The notes: generated by a model not told the origin, from the sequence alone. 64,000 nt of DNA from CAXNKH01 sp049296795 (GCA_049296795.1 JBAQTC010000015.1:62001-126000); one strand, 5' to 3'. Positions 1 through 8,546 are shown, numbered from the stretch's first letter. Program-made: numbers and translations.

Positions 1-2
1 CC

Positions 3-89
3 ACGGTCAAGGTTCTGACCACTGGTGTGTTGGCTGCACTGTTGGTCGGCATCGCCATCAAGTTGCGGCTGATGGGAGGTCCACAATGA
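3..89 (+). CDS. C-terminal end of a small phage membrane protein (partial)
   Basis: An open frame enters from the left edge and stops at 87-89, overlapping the next start by ATGA. The visible 28 residues form one hydrophobic helix followed by a short basic tail (KLRLMGGPQ). Tight coupling to a holin-like gene and an endolysin suggests a phage lysis-module membrane protein. The start lies outside the window, so the family cannot be assigned. Confidence 0.5.
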   Translation, partial: TVKVLTTGVLAALLVGIAIKLRLMGGPQ

Positions 90-562
90 TTGAAACACTA
101 TTGGGTGGGTTGTTGGGCGGTGCGTTTCGATTGGCTCCTGAAGTCCTGAAGTGGTTCGACCGGAAAGGTGAGCGTGGCCACGAGTTAGCCATGCAGGACA
201 AGGCGCTCGAGTTTGAAAAGCTGCGTGGTGCCCAGCGCATGTCCGAGCTAGGCGCGGCTGCCGACGGCGCTTGGAACACGGGCGCAATTGAAACTCTGCG
301 CGATGCCGTGCGTGCCCAGGGCGAAAAAACTGGGTTGGGATGGGCAGATGCGCTTTCCAGCTCTGTGCGCCCAGTGATTACCTACTGGTTCATGGCGCTG
401 TACTGTGCGGCGAAGATGGCAGCATTTGCGGCGGCTTTGTCTGCCGGTGCCGACTGGGGTACAGCAGTTCTGCACGCTTGGACTGAAGCCGATCAGGCGC
501 TATGGGCTGGGGTGCTGAACTTCTGGTTTTTGGGCCGCGTGTTTGACAAAGTTCGACCATGA
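86..562 (+). CDS. Putative phage holin-like protein
   Basis: This 158-residue protein has a glycine-rich hydrophobic N-terminus (MIETLLGGLLGGAFRL), a charged region at about residues 22-75, and two hydrophobic segments at about residues 95-120 and 138-152. It resembles the three-helix holins of tailed phages and gene-transfer agents. It overlaps the preceding frame by ATGA and the endolysin start by ATGA, which fits a lysis cassette in which the holin releases the endolysin across the inner membrane. The call rests on topology and context, not on a specific motif. Confidence 0.55.
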   Translation: MIETLLGGLLGGAFRLAPEVLKWFDRKGERGHELAMQDKALEFEKLRGAQRMSELGAAADGAWNTGAIETLRDAVRAQGEKTGLGWADALSSSVRPVITYWFMALYCAAKMAAFAAALSAGADWGTAVLHAWTEADQALWAGVLNFWFLGRVFDKVRP

Positions 563-1014
563 TCGAAGTGCCCCAGGCAGCAATCGAATTGGCTAAGCGG
601 TTCGAAGGGTTCTGCCGTGTGCCCAAAAGTGATCCAGGACGGGCATATCCATATATTTGCCCCGCCGGGTTTTGGACGATCGGGTATGGTCATCTTTGCG
701 ATGCCAAGCATCTACCGATCACCATGGAAGAGGGCGAGTCTTACCTTGCTGCCGACATGGCAAACGCTTTGAGTGCAACGCTTCGCTTCTGTCCTGTACT
801 GGCGAGTGAGCCAGAGGAACGGCTTGCGGCCATTGTGGATTTCACCTTTAACCTCGGGCCGGGTCGTTTGCAGGCGTCGACGCTCAGGCGGCGAGTCAAT
901 CAGCGGGATTGGGCGGGTACGGCGCAGGAGTTGCGTCGCTGGATTTACGGGGGCGGTAAAGTGCTGCCGGGTCTAGTACTCAGGCGGGAGGCAGAGACAT
1001 TGCTGCTTTTTTGA
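559..1014 (+). CDS. Phage endolysin, GH24 lysozyme family
   Basis: This 151-residue protein shows the T4/P22-type lysozyme pattern: the catalytic Glu in RFEG (E16) and the WTIGYGH motif at residues 39-45, with T40 at the catalytic Thr position. The spacer has the CPAG variant (residues 34-37) instead of the usual Asp. It would cleave the glycan strand of peptidoglycan at phage lysis. There is no clear signal peptide, so export would depend on the holin encoded just upstream. It is the last clear phage gene before a 700-base gap, and probably marks the edge of a prophage or remnant. Confidence 0.85.
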   Translation: MIEVPQAAIELAKRFEGFCRVPKSDPGRAYPYICPAGFWTIGYGHLCDAKHLPITMEEGESYLAADMANALSATLRFCPVLASEPEERLAAIVDFTFNLGPGRLQASTLRRRVNQRDWAGTAQELRRWIYGGGKVLPGLVLRREAETLLLF

Positions 1015-1142
1015 GCAATCTGTTGTTCTCTTTTTTGCCGATCCATCCACCTAATAGCGCCCTGGGCGAGGATGGCACCAATGATGGCCATAGGGCTTGG
1101 TTCAGACCTTGAATAGATTTCCTCTTGTGTGTGGGCTTGCAT
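945..1142 (-). CDS. Small hypothetical phage-associated protein, convergent with the endolysin
   Basis: The frame reads MQAHTQEEIYSRSEPSP, then a short hydrophobic stretch (MAIIGAILAQGAI) and a basic tail. The start at 1142 was chosen over 1175 because GGAG lies eight bases upstream. The frame overlaps the endolysin 3' end by 70 bases on the other strand. The composition looks protein-like, but no family was recognised and it may be a chance frame. Confidence 0.35.
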   Translation of the reverse strand: MQAHTQEEIYSRSEPSPMAIIGAILAQGAIRWMDRQKREQQIAQKSSNVSASRLSTRPGSTLPPP

Positions 1143-1713
1143 GCTGCGGGCTCCGTTAGTTCCATGGAGCCACATGGTTGCTTCGATCCCGAGGAACTAT
1201 CAAGTCGATCTGACAGATTCATACCGGTTGGCTACGTGTTTTTCTCAGCGGGGTGGGTTGGTGCATCCCAAGGGATGGGCTGCTTTCGGCCAGAAGCAGT
1301 CACACAAATACCGTCGTCTACGTTTCATCCGCTGATCGGTTTCAGGTGACCAGCTGACACATGCAAAGCTCTGGATCGCTTCAAGTTGATGACGGTGCGC
1401 TTTATATGGGTGCGACCGGGTACTAACAACCCATTGCAGCCGGTCACATCTTTTAAGACGTTGACTTGTTTGTAGCGGTTGCTGCCGGTCGTGTCCCGCA
1501 GTCATTTGTGGGCTTTCTGCCAGTAGCGGTCGGTCGATCTTTAACCATCAGGCTCGGCAGCCGGTCAGTTCGGTCATAGGCCAATGACCGCTACCACACA
1601 TCCTATCCAGTGCTGACGGATAGGATCCATTGATGCATGGGCCAATTTGCACAACAGGCTATGACGCCCAATGAACAGGGAGCCCTGCACATTTTCGATG
1701 CAGCGACGTTTTC
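1015..1713. other. Gene-poor junction between phage genes and the copper island
   Basis: Apart from the 3' part of the small minus-strand frame, no convincing gene was found. The stretch holds degenerate GC-rich motifs such as TTTCGGCCAGAAGCAGTC (about 1289) and GCCAGTAGCGGTCGGTCG (about 1519), which resemble each other. A short segment at 1364-1384 resembles one at 9321-9340 beyond the other side of the copper island. These look like worn remains of a repeat or dead gene. Confidence 0.4.
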
Positions 1714-2058
1714 TTACTGAACTAGCTGGATGTCAGTGACGATCATCTTGCCACCTTCATTGATCACCATAAACTTAATTTTTTCGCCTGGCTTGATGCT
1801 GGTCAATAAACTCTTATCTTTAGCAGTAAATACCATTGTCATTCCCGGCATATCCATATGTTTGATTTCGCCGTGTTTGATCGTGACCTTGCCAGTTTCG
1901 AGATCAATTTTCTTGACCTCTCCGTCGGTTAAAGACGGCGTCATTTGAGACATGTTCATCTTGCTGTGATCCATGACAGCTTGGGAAAAACTGCTTAAGG
2001 GAAGAGCCGCACCAATGGTCAATAGTAAAGTTGCAATTTTGGTTTGAATATTTTTCAT
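1714..2058 (-). CDS. CusF-like periplasmic copper-binding protein
   Basis: This 114-residue protein has an N-terminal signal peptide and a CusF-type small beta-barrel domain. The metal site reads HMDMPGMTMVF, which aligns with the Trp-Pro-x-Met-Thr-Met of E. coli CusF but has Met where CusF has its copper-capping Trp. A Met/His-rich stretch (MDHSKMNMSQM) precedes the domain. Such proteins carry Cu(I)/Ag(I) in the periplasm. The start at 2058 is preceded by GAGGAAA; a longer frame from 2100 would spoil the signal peptide. It is the last gene of the copper operon. Confidence 0.85.
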   Translation of the reverse strand: MKNIQTKIATLLLTIGAALPLSSFSQAVMDHSKMNMSQMTPSLTDGEVKKIDLETGKVTIKHGEIKHMDMPGMTMVFTAKDKSLLTSIKPGEKIKFMVINEGGKMIVTDIQLVQ

Positions 2059-2065
2059 ATTTTCC

Positions 2066-2548
2066 TCATGAGTAAGAGTTAAAAACTTTTGATGATCCAT
2101 CTTTTTGGATTAGCAAGACTTGATACGCGTCACGCCTTGCGCCGTAGACAGGACCGTCCATTCCAGGAGATCCGATAGGCATCCCCGGAACGGCAAGACC
2201 TAACGCTTGTGGTTTTTCTTTGAGTAAACGTTGAATGTCTTCGGCTGGCACATGCCCCTCAATCACATATCCACCGACCAGAGCTGTATGACATGAAGCG
2301 AACTTTTGAGGCATACCCAGTCGAGCCCGCGCTGCGTTATTACCTTGATCGTTTACTTTCAAAGAAAAATTATTCTTTTCTAAATGAATAATCCAGTCTT
2401 TGCAACAGCCACAGTTAGGGTCTTTCCAGACTTGTATAGCTATAGCGTTTGGGCTGGCTGCAATAGCAATTGAGGACGAGCACATTGAAGCTATTCCCAA
2501 CAATAGCAACCGCCTCGTTGAATTTTTTGAACTGTTTTTGTCAGTCAT
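2066..2548 (-). CDS. DUF411 family metal-binding protein
   Basis: This 160-residue exported protein has a hydrophobic leader (RRLLLLGIASMC) followed by a DUF411 domain. Typical features are DPNCGCCKDW, CHTALVGGYVIEGHVPAEDI and GLAVPGMPIGSPGM. DUF411 proteins recur in copper- and silver-resistance operons and are thought to bind metal through the conserved Cys residues; the exact role is not settled. The start at 2548 is used because the upstream extension to 2674 would overlap the cupredoxin gene and lacks a leader. The genes on either side are only 7 and 26 bases away. Confidence 0.85.
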   Translation of the reverse strand: MTDKNSSKNSTRRLLLLGIASMCSSSIAIAASPNAIAIQVWKDPNCGCCKDWIIHLEKNNFSLKVNDQGNNAARARLGMPQKFASCHTALVGGYVIEGHVPAEDIQRLLKEKPQALGLAVPGMPIGSPGMDGPVYGARRDAYQVLLIQKDGSSKVFNSYS

Positions 2549-2574
2549 TTCAGCAGCCCTTTCCTGTAATGAAA

Positions 2575-3069
2575 TTACTTCTTGCCAACCTTGATCGCGC
2601 CCTTCATCCCAGCTTCGTAGTGGCCTGGCATCAAGCAGGCAAAATTTACGGTTCCAGTCTTCGTGAATTGCCAAACAATTTCGCCTTGCTGTCCTGGAGA
2701 TAGTGTCACTTTGCCAGGTTCGTCATGTTCCATATCTGGGAATTTTTTCATCTGCTCCAGATGCTCGAGCAATTCCTTCTGGGTGCCCAGACTCAATTCG
2801 TGCTTGACCTTTCCTTGATTCTTGACAACAAAGCGGACCGTCTCTCCTTGCTTGACCTGAATAGATGAGGGTGTGTAACGCATGTTATCCGTCATATCGA
2901 CATTGATGGTCTGCGTTACCTTGGAGGCAACACCTGGTTTGCCAATTGCGGTTTCCTCGTCAGCATGGCCATGCCCACCGGCGTGCTTTCCAGCCGCAAA
3001 AGCCGACGCTGACAGGGTCAGAGCAACCAAAACAAAGATTTGGCGAGAAGTGATGTACTTGGGTTTCAT
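2575..3069 (-). CDS. copI: CopI-like periplasmic cupredoxin
   Basis: This 164-residue protein has a signal peptide cleaved near ASAFA-A, a His-rich segment (HAGGHGHADEE), then a plastocyanin/azurin-type fold. Type 1 copper ligands are visible as H90, C145, H150 and M155 (CLMPGHYEAGM). It resembles the copper-induced cupredoxins called CopI that protect periplasmic and cytochrome functions in purple and beta-proteobacteria. GGAG sits upstream of the ATG. It lies between the multicopper oxidase and the DUF411 gene. The symbol is by resemblance. Confidence 0.8.
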   Translation of the reverse strand: MKPKYITSRQIFVLVALTLSASAFAAGKHAGGHGHADEETAIGKPGVASKVTQTINVDMTDNMRYTPSSIQVKQGETVRFVVKNQGKVKHELSLGTQKELLEHLEQMKKFPDMEHDEPGKVTLSPGQQGEIVWQFTKTGTVNFACLMPGHYEAGMKGAIKVGKK

Positions 3070-3091
3070 TCGTTAACTCCGGAAAAAAAAT

Positions 3092-4519
3092 TCAGTGATT
3101 GCTATGTGATGAGGGCTTGCGCACCTTGACTTCGGTCGTTTTGGCGGGCATCTGGGCGCGAGGCATGGACTGCCCACCCTCCGCCTTGAAGCGCGCTGGT
3201 TCAGTCAACGGCCCGGTGTACTCATGGGCTACCGTGCCTTCGGGATGCTTGTACCAACCCGGGTCCTTGTAGTCCCCCGGCTTTTGATTACGGCGGACCT
3301 TCAGAACGCTGAACATGCCACCCATTTCGACCGATCCGAAGGGGCCTTGGCCAGTCATCATCGCAGCGGTGTTGTCAGGGATGGGCATTTCCATCTCAGT
3401 CATGTCGGCCATACCACGCTCACCCATGACCATGTAGTCTGGAATCAGGTTATTGATCTTCTTGGCGATGCCACGGTGATCCACACCAATCAATGTCGGA
3501 ACGTTATGACCCATGGCGTTCATGGTGTGATGGCTTTTGTGACAGTGGAAGGCCCAGTCCCCTTCCTCATCTGCCAGAAACTCGATCTGTCGCATCTGAC
3601 CGACGGCCACATCGGTCGTCACTTCATGCCAGCGGGTGCTCTTGGGTGTCGGGCCACCGTCCGTACCAGTGACGAGGAACTCATGGCCGTGCAAATGTAT
3701 GGGGTGGTTCGTCATCGTCAGATTGCCAATGCGAATACGCACCTTGTCGTTCAGGCGAACATTGAGGCTGTCAATGCCTGGAAATATCCGGCTATTCCAG
3801 CTCCACAGGTTGAAGTCCAGCATTGTCATGATCTTGGGGGTGTAGCTGCCCGGATCGATGTCATAGGCGTTGAGTAGGAAGCAGAAGTCTCGCTGGACCT
3901 CATCAATCAGATCATTCTTGACCTTAGGATGGGTCACCCAAAAGCCCATCATGCCCATGGCCATCTGTGTCATCTCATCAGCATGCGGGTGGTACATGAA
4001 GGTGCCAGGCCGGCGCGCGACGAACTCGTAAACAAACGTCTTGCCGGAGGGAATAGCCGGCTGGTTCAGTCCGGCCACACCGTCCATGCCGTTGGGCAGG
4101 CGCTGCCCGTGCCAGTGAATGGAGGTATGCTCTGGCAGCTTGTTGGTCACGAAGATCCGTACGCGATCGCCCTCGACCACTTCAATCGTGGGCCCCGGGC
4201 TCTGGCCGTTGTAGCCCCAGAGATGGGCTTTAAAGCCAGGGGCCATTTCCCGCACTACTGGTTCGGCGACCAGGTGAAATTCCTTGACGCCTTGATTCAT
4301 GCGCCATGGCAAAGTCCATCCATTCAGCGTCACCACCGGGTTGTAGGCGCGTCCGCTGTTGGGGACAAGCGGCGCCATGGTGTTAGGGCTGGTCTGTATT
4401 ACAGGCTCAGGCAGAGCGGCCATCGCCACGCGGCTGACCGCGCTGGCGGCCACGGCACCACCAGCAATCCCGGCGTACTTAAAAAAGTCTCTTCTGGAAG
4501 TCATCGTTGTATCTTTCAT
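3092..4519 (-). CDS. Multicopper oxidase, periplasmic, Tat-exported (copper tolerance)
   Basis: This 475-residue laccase-type oxidase starts with a Tat signal (SRRDFFKYAGIAGG). The four copper-binding motifs are all present: HWHG, HPHAD, HPIHLHGHEF and HCHKSHHTMNAM. It would oxidise Cu(I) to Cu(II) in the periplasm with reduction of oxygen to water. Met-rich patches (EMTQMAMGMMGFW; GMADMTEMEMP) fit cuprous substrate binding. Translation can start at 4519, abutting the TolC gene stop, or at 4504 (MTSRRD); both keep the Tat motif. It is shorter than classical CopA (about 600 residues). Confidence 0.9.
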   Translation of the reverse strand: MKDTTMTSRRDFFKYAGIAGGAVAASAVSRVAMAALPEPVIQTSPNTMAPLVPNSGRAYNPVVTLNGWTLPWRMNQGVKEFHLVAEPVVREMAPGFKAHLWGYNGQSPGPTIEVVEGDRVRIFVTNKLPEHTSIHWHGQRLPNGMDGVAGLNQPAIPSGKTFVYEFVARRPGTFMYHPHADEMTQMAMGMMGFWVTHPKVKNDLIDEVQRDFCFLLNAYDIDPGSYTPKIMTMLDFNLWSWNSRIFPGIDSLNVRLNDKVRIRIGNLTMTNHPIHLHGHEFLVTGTDGGPTPKSTRWHEVTTDVAVGQMRQIEFLADEEGDWAFHCHKSHHTMNAMGHNVPTLIGVDHRGIAKKINNLIPDYMVMGERGMADMTEMEMPIPDNTAAMMTGQGPFGSVEMGGMFSVLKVRRNQKPGDYKDPGWYKHPEGTVAHEYTGPLTEPARFKAEGGQSMPRAQMPAKTTEVKVRKPSSHSNH

Positions 4520-5953
4520 TCAATGAGGCGCAGCGCCACCGGCTGGCGCACTGGGCATGGCTGCCAGCGGAGTGTTCATCGGTCGCCCGACCAGTGAGGC
4601 TTGTAGCGCGGCATCCGCTAGCCAAAACTGCTGCTCGGCTCCGATCGCAGCCATGACCGTAGAGACCTGATCACGTGAGTCCGCCAGCAACTCGAAGATG
4701 CCGATGATCATTCCGTTGTAGCGCAGTTGGTTCTCTTCTGAGATCACCTTACGAAGCGGTATCACCTCGTCCCGGTTGTGCCGTGCAATGTCATAAGCCG
4801 TGCGATAGGATGAGTAGCTTTCTCGCAAGCTTGAACCCGCCGAGCGGACGGTCGCCTCAAGCTGATTGGCTGCGGCCAAGGTGCGTGCGTTCATGGCATC
4901 GCGCTGCATGCCCCCCCAATCAAAGATGGGCAGGCGTACCGCGATTTCATACCCTCGCGCTACGCTGCGCTCACCCGCCACGCTGTTCGTGCTGGTGTTG
5001 CGCATGGCCCTCAGTTCAATGTCGGTGATGCTGGTGACCATGTTCAAACCCTGGGCTCTGGCGGAAGCATCCAGTGTGCTTTGGGCAAGACGGATGTCGA
5101 GGCGGTTACGCGTAGCAAACGTCGCAACGCCCTGCGGATCGAGCGCCTGTTTGGGTAGTTCAGGCAAGCGGTCCGGCAGTTTGAGCATCTGGGCCTGTTG
5201 GGCATCCAGACCGAGTACGCGTACGAACTCTTCGCGGGCAGCAGTTACTTGGTGAGTTGCTGTTGCCAATCGGGTCCCTGCGTCCGCATAGAAGGCCTGC
5301 TCACGAGCCCGTGTGAGGCGATTGAAGTTGCCTATGGCCTGCATCCTGCGAGCCAGTTCGGCACTCGCTGCAGCGCTTTCATACACCTGCTTGGCATACT
5401 GAAGCGTCTGTTGGGCAGCCACGGCGCGGACCCATGCCTGGCGCACGCGGGTGACCTGGTCGACCACATCACTCGACAGTCGCAGATGGGCCACTTCGAT
5501 GCGACGGTTGGCGATTCCCTGGCGACTAGGGAGGGTCAGAATATCGAGCAGACCAAAGGAAAGCGCACGGTTTAACTCCAGCGCATCACCGGCCACCATG
5601 CGTTCCAGGGAGAAGACCGGGTTTGCAATTCTGCCCACCTGTGCCGCATCTGCGGACTCCGCCCAACCTTGAGCCAGCAGCGCCTGGAGCGATGGGCTGT
5701 TGACGAGCGCCAGCTGGACCGCCTCGCGCTGACCCAGAATGTTTTGAAGCAGCTTCTGGGCCGCCTGCGCACGCTGTTCGCGCTCATCGGCAGTCCGCGC
5801 GAGAGAAATCTGCCCTTCGGCAAAACTCTTGGCCTCCTCGTTCACCCGGGCAACGTTTTGTTCGAGGCTAACAGTGGCGCAACCGGCAAGCGTGGCCAAG
5901 GCGATCGCGGATAGCGCCAGTTTCCCTAGCGAGGTGCTTGGGATGCGCTTCAT
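4520..5953 (-). CDS. TolC/CusC-type outer membrane efflux lipoprotein
   Basis: This 477-residue protein has a lipoprotein signal with lipobox LAGC, then two OEP-type repeats rich in long helices. It is expected to form a trimeric outer-membrane channel. It overlaps the small upstream gene by ATGA and abuts the multicopper oxidase start, so they are translationally coupled. No RND pump or membrane-fusion partner is encoded nearby, so the channel either works with a pump from elsewhere or has a different role in this oxidase-type copper operon. Confidence 0.88.
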   Translation of the reverse strand: MKRIPSTSLGKLALSAIALATLAGCATVSLEQNVARVNEEAKSFAEGQISLARTADEREQRAQAAQKLLQNILGQREAVQLALVNSPSLQALLAQGWAESADAAQVGRIANPVFSLERMVAGDALELNRALSFGLLDILTLPSRQGIANRRIEVAHLRLSSDVVDQVTRVRQAWVRAVAAQQTLQYAKQVYESAAASAELARRMQAIGNFNRLTRAREQAFYADAGTRLATATHQVTAAREEFVRVLGLDAQQAQMLKLPDRLPELPKQALDPQGVATFATRNRLDIRLAQSTLDASARAQGLNMVTSITDIELRAMRNTSTNSVAGERSVARGYEIAVRLPIFDWGGMQRDAMNARTLAAANQLEATVRSAGSSLRESYSSYRTAYDIARHNRDEVIPLRKVISEENQLRYNGMIIGIFELLADSRDQVSTVMAAIGAEQQFWLADAALQASLVGRPMNTPLAAMPSAPAGGAAPH

Positions 5954-6273
5954 GGCTTGACTCCCCCATGATGACCAGATTGCGTATCAGGCACTTCAGA
6001 GGCATCCTTTAGGGCCTCACCTGTCGCGACCTCCTTGGCATAGCTGCGCCAGCCTCCAATACGACCTACCAAGTCGTTGGCTTTGACCCAGGACTGAATG
6101 GCCTGGTCGTTGTAGGGGCGGAAGTCACTAAGTGCAGACTTGTACTCAACTTCCACCACCGAAAGATTTTTCACGGGCTCTTTGTTGGCTTGGGCCGCGG
6201 CTACACCAGCTAACATGGCACAACTCAGGGCGAGACATGTCTGTGCGAATAATAGTGAACGTCTGACGAGCAT
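5950..6273 (-). CDS. Small exported hypothetical protein, first gene of the copper operon
   Basis: This 107-residue protein has an N-terminal hydrophobic signal cleaved near AGVAAA-Q. The mature part has conserved-looking aromatic/charged segments (FRPYNDQAIQSWVKAND, GRIGGWRSYAKE) and a short HH near the C-terminus. No known family was recognised. It begins the minus-strand operon just inside the divergent regulatory gap and overlaps the TolC gene by ATGA, which suggests a periplasmic accessory role in copper handling. Confidence 0.7.
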   Translation of the reverse strand: MLVRRSLLFAQTCLALSCAMLAGVAAAQANKEPVKNLSVVEVEYKSALSDFRPYNDQAIQSWVKANDLVGRIGGWRSYAKEVATGEALKDASEVPDTQSGHHGGVKP

Positions 6274-6348
6274 GGTTTCCTCAATGTGATCGGTAACATA
6301 GACAGGGGGAATTATTAAAATACCAAGTCGTCAGCACGATGTCGAAAA

Positions 6349-6366
6349 GATTACATATTTGTCATC
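6349..6366. promoter_or_regulatory. Candidate CopR/CusR box between divergent copper operon and regulator
   Basis: GATTACATATTTGTCATC is an imperfect inverted repeat (7 of 9 positions pair). Its right half TTTGTCAT closely matches the TTGTCAT half-site of E. coli CusR/CopR-type boxes. It lies midway in the gap between the copper operon start (6273) and the response regulator start (6427), where one site could serve both promoters. Binding by the adjacent regulator is inferred. Confidence 0.55.
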
Positions 6367-6426
6367 TCGCCATCGCAATAAATGGAAGTCGTCATACTCA
6401 GGTCTGCCAAAGAGGGTCAGTTGCCA

Positions 6427-7110
6427 ATGAAAATTTTGATTGTGGAAGATGAGCCTAAGACCGGGGCATATCTGCGCCAGGGACTGATCGAGGCCGGTTT
6501 CGTTGTGGACTTGGCCAGAAATGGGCCCGACGGCCTTCACCTAGCTCTTGGCGGTAACTACGATCTCGCGATCCTGGATGTGATGATGCCGGGCATGAGC
6601 GGTTGGGAGGTCCTGCAGGCGATACGTCATGAAGGCCTACAAGTGCCAGCCATGTTTCTCACCGCCCGCGATCAGGTGGAAGATCGCGTGAAGGGGCTTG
6701 AATTAGGCGCCGACGATTACCTCGTCAAGCCGTTTTCCTTTGCCGAGCTCTTGGCCCGAGTTCGCACCATTGTGCGCCGCGGTCGTAGTGGCACCGAATC
6801 CACGACCTTGCAGGTGGCAGACCTCCAACTTGATCTGCTACGCCGCCGCGTCACCCGAGACGGCAAGCGCCTTAATCTTACCGCCAAGGAGTTTGGATTG
6901 CTGGAACTGCTGATGCGTAGGCAGGGAGAAGTCCTGCCCAGGTCGCTGATCGCCTCTCAGGTTTGGGACATGAACTTCGACAGCGACACTAACGTCATCG
7001 AGGTGGCCATGAGGCGTCTGCGCGTCAAGATCGATGATGATCACCAGTTCAAGCTGATCCAAACTGTACGCGGCATGGGCTACGTGCTCGAAGCGCCGGA
7101 GGGTCGCTAG
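6427..7110 (+). CDS. copR: Heavy-metal response regulator (CopR/CusR type)
   Basis: This 227-residue OmpR-family regulator has a receiver domain (residues 1-115, acidic pocket EDE, phospho-acceptor D51 in LDVMMPGMSGW, and K in LVKPFSF) and a winged-helix DNA-binding domain (about 125-225). It would activate the copper operon when phosphorylated. The start at 6427 gives the standard MKILIVEDE and has GAGG upstream; an in-frame start at 6382 would add 15 unlikely residues. The kinase gene follows with no gap. copR or cusR are equally defensible names. Confidence 0.9.
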   Translation: MKILIVEDEPKTGAYLRQGLIEAGFVVDLARNGPDGLHLALGGNYDLAILDVMMPGMSGWEVLQAIRHEGLQVPAMFLTARDQVEDRVKGLELGADDYLVKPFSFAELLARVRTIVRRGRSGTESTTLQVADLQLDLLRRRVTRDGKRLNLTAKEFGLLELLMRRQGEVLPRSLIASQVWDMNFDSDTNVIEVAMRRLRVKIDDDHQFKLIQTVRGMGYVLEAPEGR

Positions 7111-8532
7111 ATGTTTCGCAGGCTGTCACTGACATCCCGCCTCACCATCTTTTTTATAGCGCTGGCCAGTTCGGTCATCCTGGGCTTGGCGCTTCTTTTC
7201 ATGGTAGAGGCTGATAGGCACTTCGTCGACCTCGATAGCGCCGCCTTGGATGATAAAAAGCACCTGATCGAGGGCATTCTGGCCAGTTCTCGATCCCATG
7301 AAGAAGCTCGCAGTCGCCTGAACGAAGCATTGAGCCATCACCACAGCCTTTACGCTCTGGTCAAAGGACCGCAGGGTGAAAAGTTGTACCAGACCAACGG
7401 ATACAGCGGCCCGACTACGCAAGCATCATTCATCACGAATGACGACGGCCACGGGCTTCAGTCTTGGAGGAGTGGCGGTCGCGAGTTCCATGAGATGAGC
7501 TTTACTGCTGGCATGGTTCAGGGAATGGCCGGGCCGCTCCAAATATCACTCGCCGTCGATACGCAGCACCACCAAGAATTCATGAGGGAGCTCCGGCGCA
7601 GCATTGCGATCTATGCTGTGCTGGCCATTCTTCTAAGCGGATTCTTGGCTTGGTTCGCGGCTCATCAAGGCATGTCTCCGCTGCGCGCAATGAAACGTCG
7701 CGCCGCTGCAGTGACAGGCCAACAGTTGCAAGAGCGCATGCCCGAGGATGCCGTCCCGATTGAAATGGCAGATTTGGCAAGGGAACTCAATGAGATGTTG
7801 GGTCGCCTGCAGAACGACTTCAAACAGCTTGCTGATTTTGCGGCGGATTTGGCACATGAACTTCGCACACCCATCAGCAATCTCCTCACCCAAACACAGG
7901 TGACGCTGTCCACCCAACGCGACCTTAAGACATACCAAGATACGCTGGCGTCCAACGCAGAGGAATTGCAGCGTTTGGCTCGGGTGGTATCAGACATGCT
8001 ATTCCTCGCCAAGACAGAGCGGGGGGTAGACCTGCCCCATAAGGAGTCCTTCTCGGCAGCACAAGGAGCTCGCGAACTCGTTGAATTTTATGAAGCCGTT
8101 GCGGACGAAAAACGCATCTTGATGAGCGTGGAAGGTGATGGGCGAATCTATGGCGATCGTTTGATGTTCAGACGTGCCTTGAGCAACCTCCTATCCAATG
8201 CGCTCAGGCATGCACCAGTCGGCGGTGTCGTGGGCGTCAGAATCGAAAGTTCGTCGCGTGGAATTGAAGTCACTGTCAAAAACACGGGCAAGGAGATTCC
8301 ATTGGATGTCCAGCAGAGAGTCTTCGAGCGCTTCTATCGCGCAGACTCAGCACGCAGGCACCCAGCTTCTGACGGGGCAGGCTTGGGGCTGTCGATTACC
8401 AAAGCCATCGTCGAGGCCCATGGCGGGGCGATCTCGGTTACTTCAGACCAGGAGTGGACTCGATTCAGGCTTGTTTTTCCAGGGCTTCAAGCAAGGATGA
8501 GGCAAGCGACTGAACTACTTAGTCGGCCCTGA
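7111..8532 (+). CDS. copS: Heavy-metal sensor histidine kinase (CopS/CusS type)
   Basis: This 473-residue kinase has transmembrane helix 1 (about residues 10-31), a periplasmic sensor region with His residues (SHHHSL, TQHHQEF), helix 2 (about 165-185), HAMP, the H-box DLAHELRTPISN with phospho-accepting H249, and an ATPase domain with N-box NLLSNALRHA and G-box GAGLGLSI. It is expected to sense periplasmic Cu(I)/Ag(I) and phosphorylate the regulator encoded immediately upstream. Confidence 0.9.
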   Translation: MFRRLSLTSRLTIFFIALASSVILGLALLFMVEADRHFVDLDSAALDDKKHLIEGILASSRSHEEARSRLNEALSHHHSLYALVKGPQGEKLYQTNGYSGPTTQASFITNDDGHGLQSWRSGGREFHEMSFTAGMVQGMAGPLQISLAVDTQHHQEFMRELRRSIAIYAVLAILLSGFLAWFAAHQGMSPLRAMKRRAAAVTGQQLQERMPEDAVPIEMADLARELNEMLGRLQNDFKQLADFAADLAHELRTPISNLLTQTQVTLSTQRDLKTYQDTLASNAEELQRLARVVSDMLFLAKTERGVDLPHKESFSAAQGARELVEFYEAVADEKRILMSVEGDGRIYGDRLMFRRALSNLLSNALRHAPVGGVVGVRIESSSRGIEVTVKNTGKEIPLDVQQRVFERFYRADSARRHPASDGAGLGLSITKAIVEAHGGAISVTSDQEWTRFRLVFPGLQARMRQATELLSRP

Positions 8533-8546
8533 ATAACGCCTTTTGC

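Noticed and set aside
3224..4597. Long plus-strand frames (3224-3877, 3929-4597) opposite the multicopper oxidase
   Set aside because: They are antisense shadows of a gene with all four copper motifs; they lack an RBS and any known fold.
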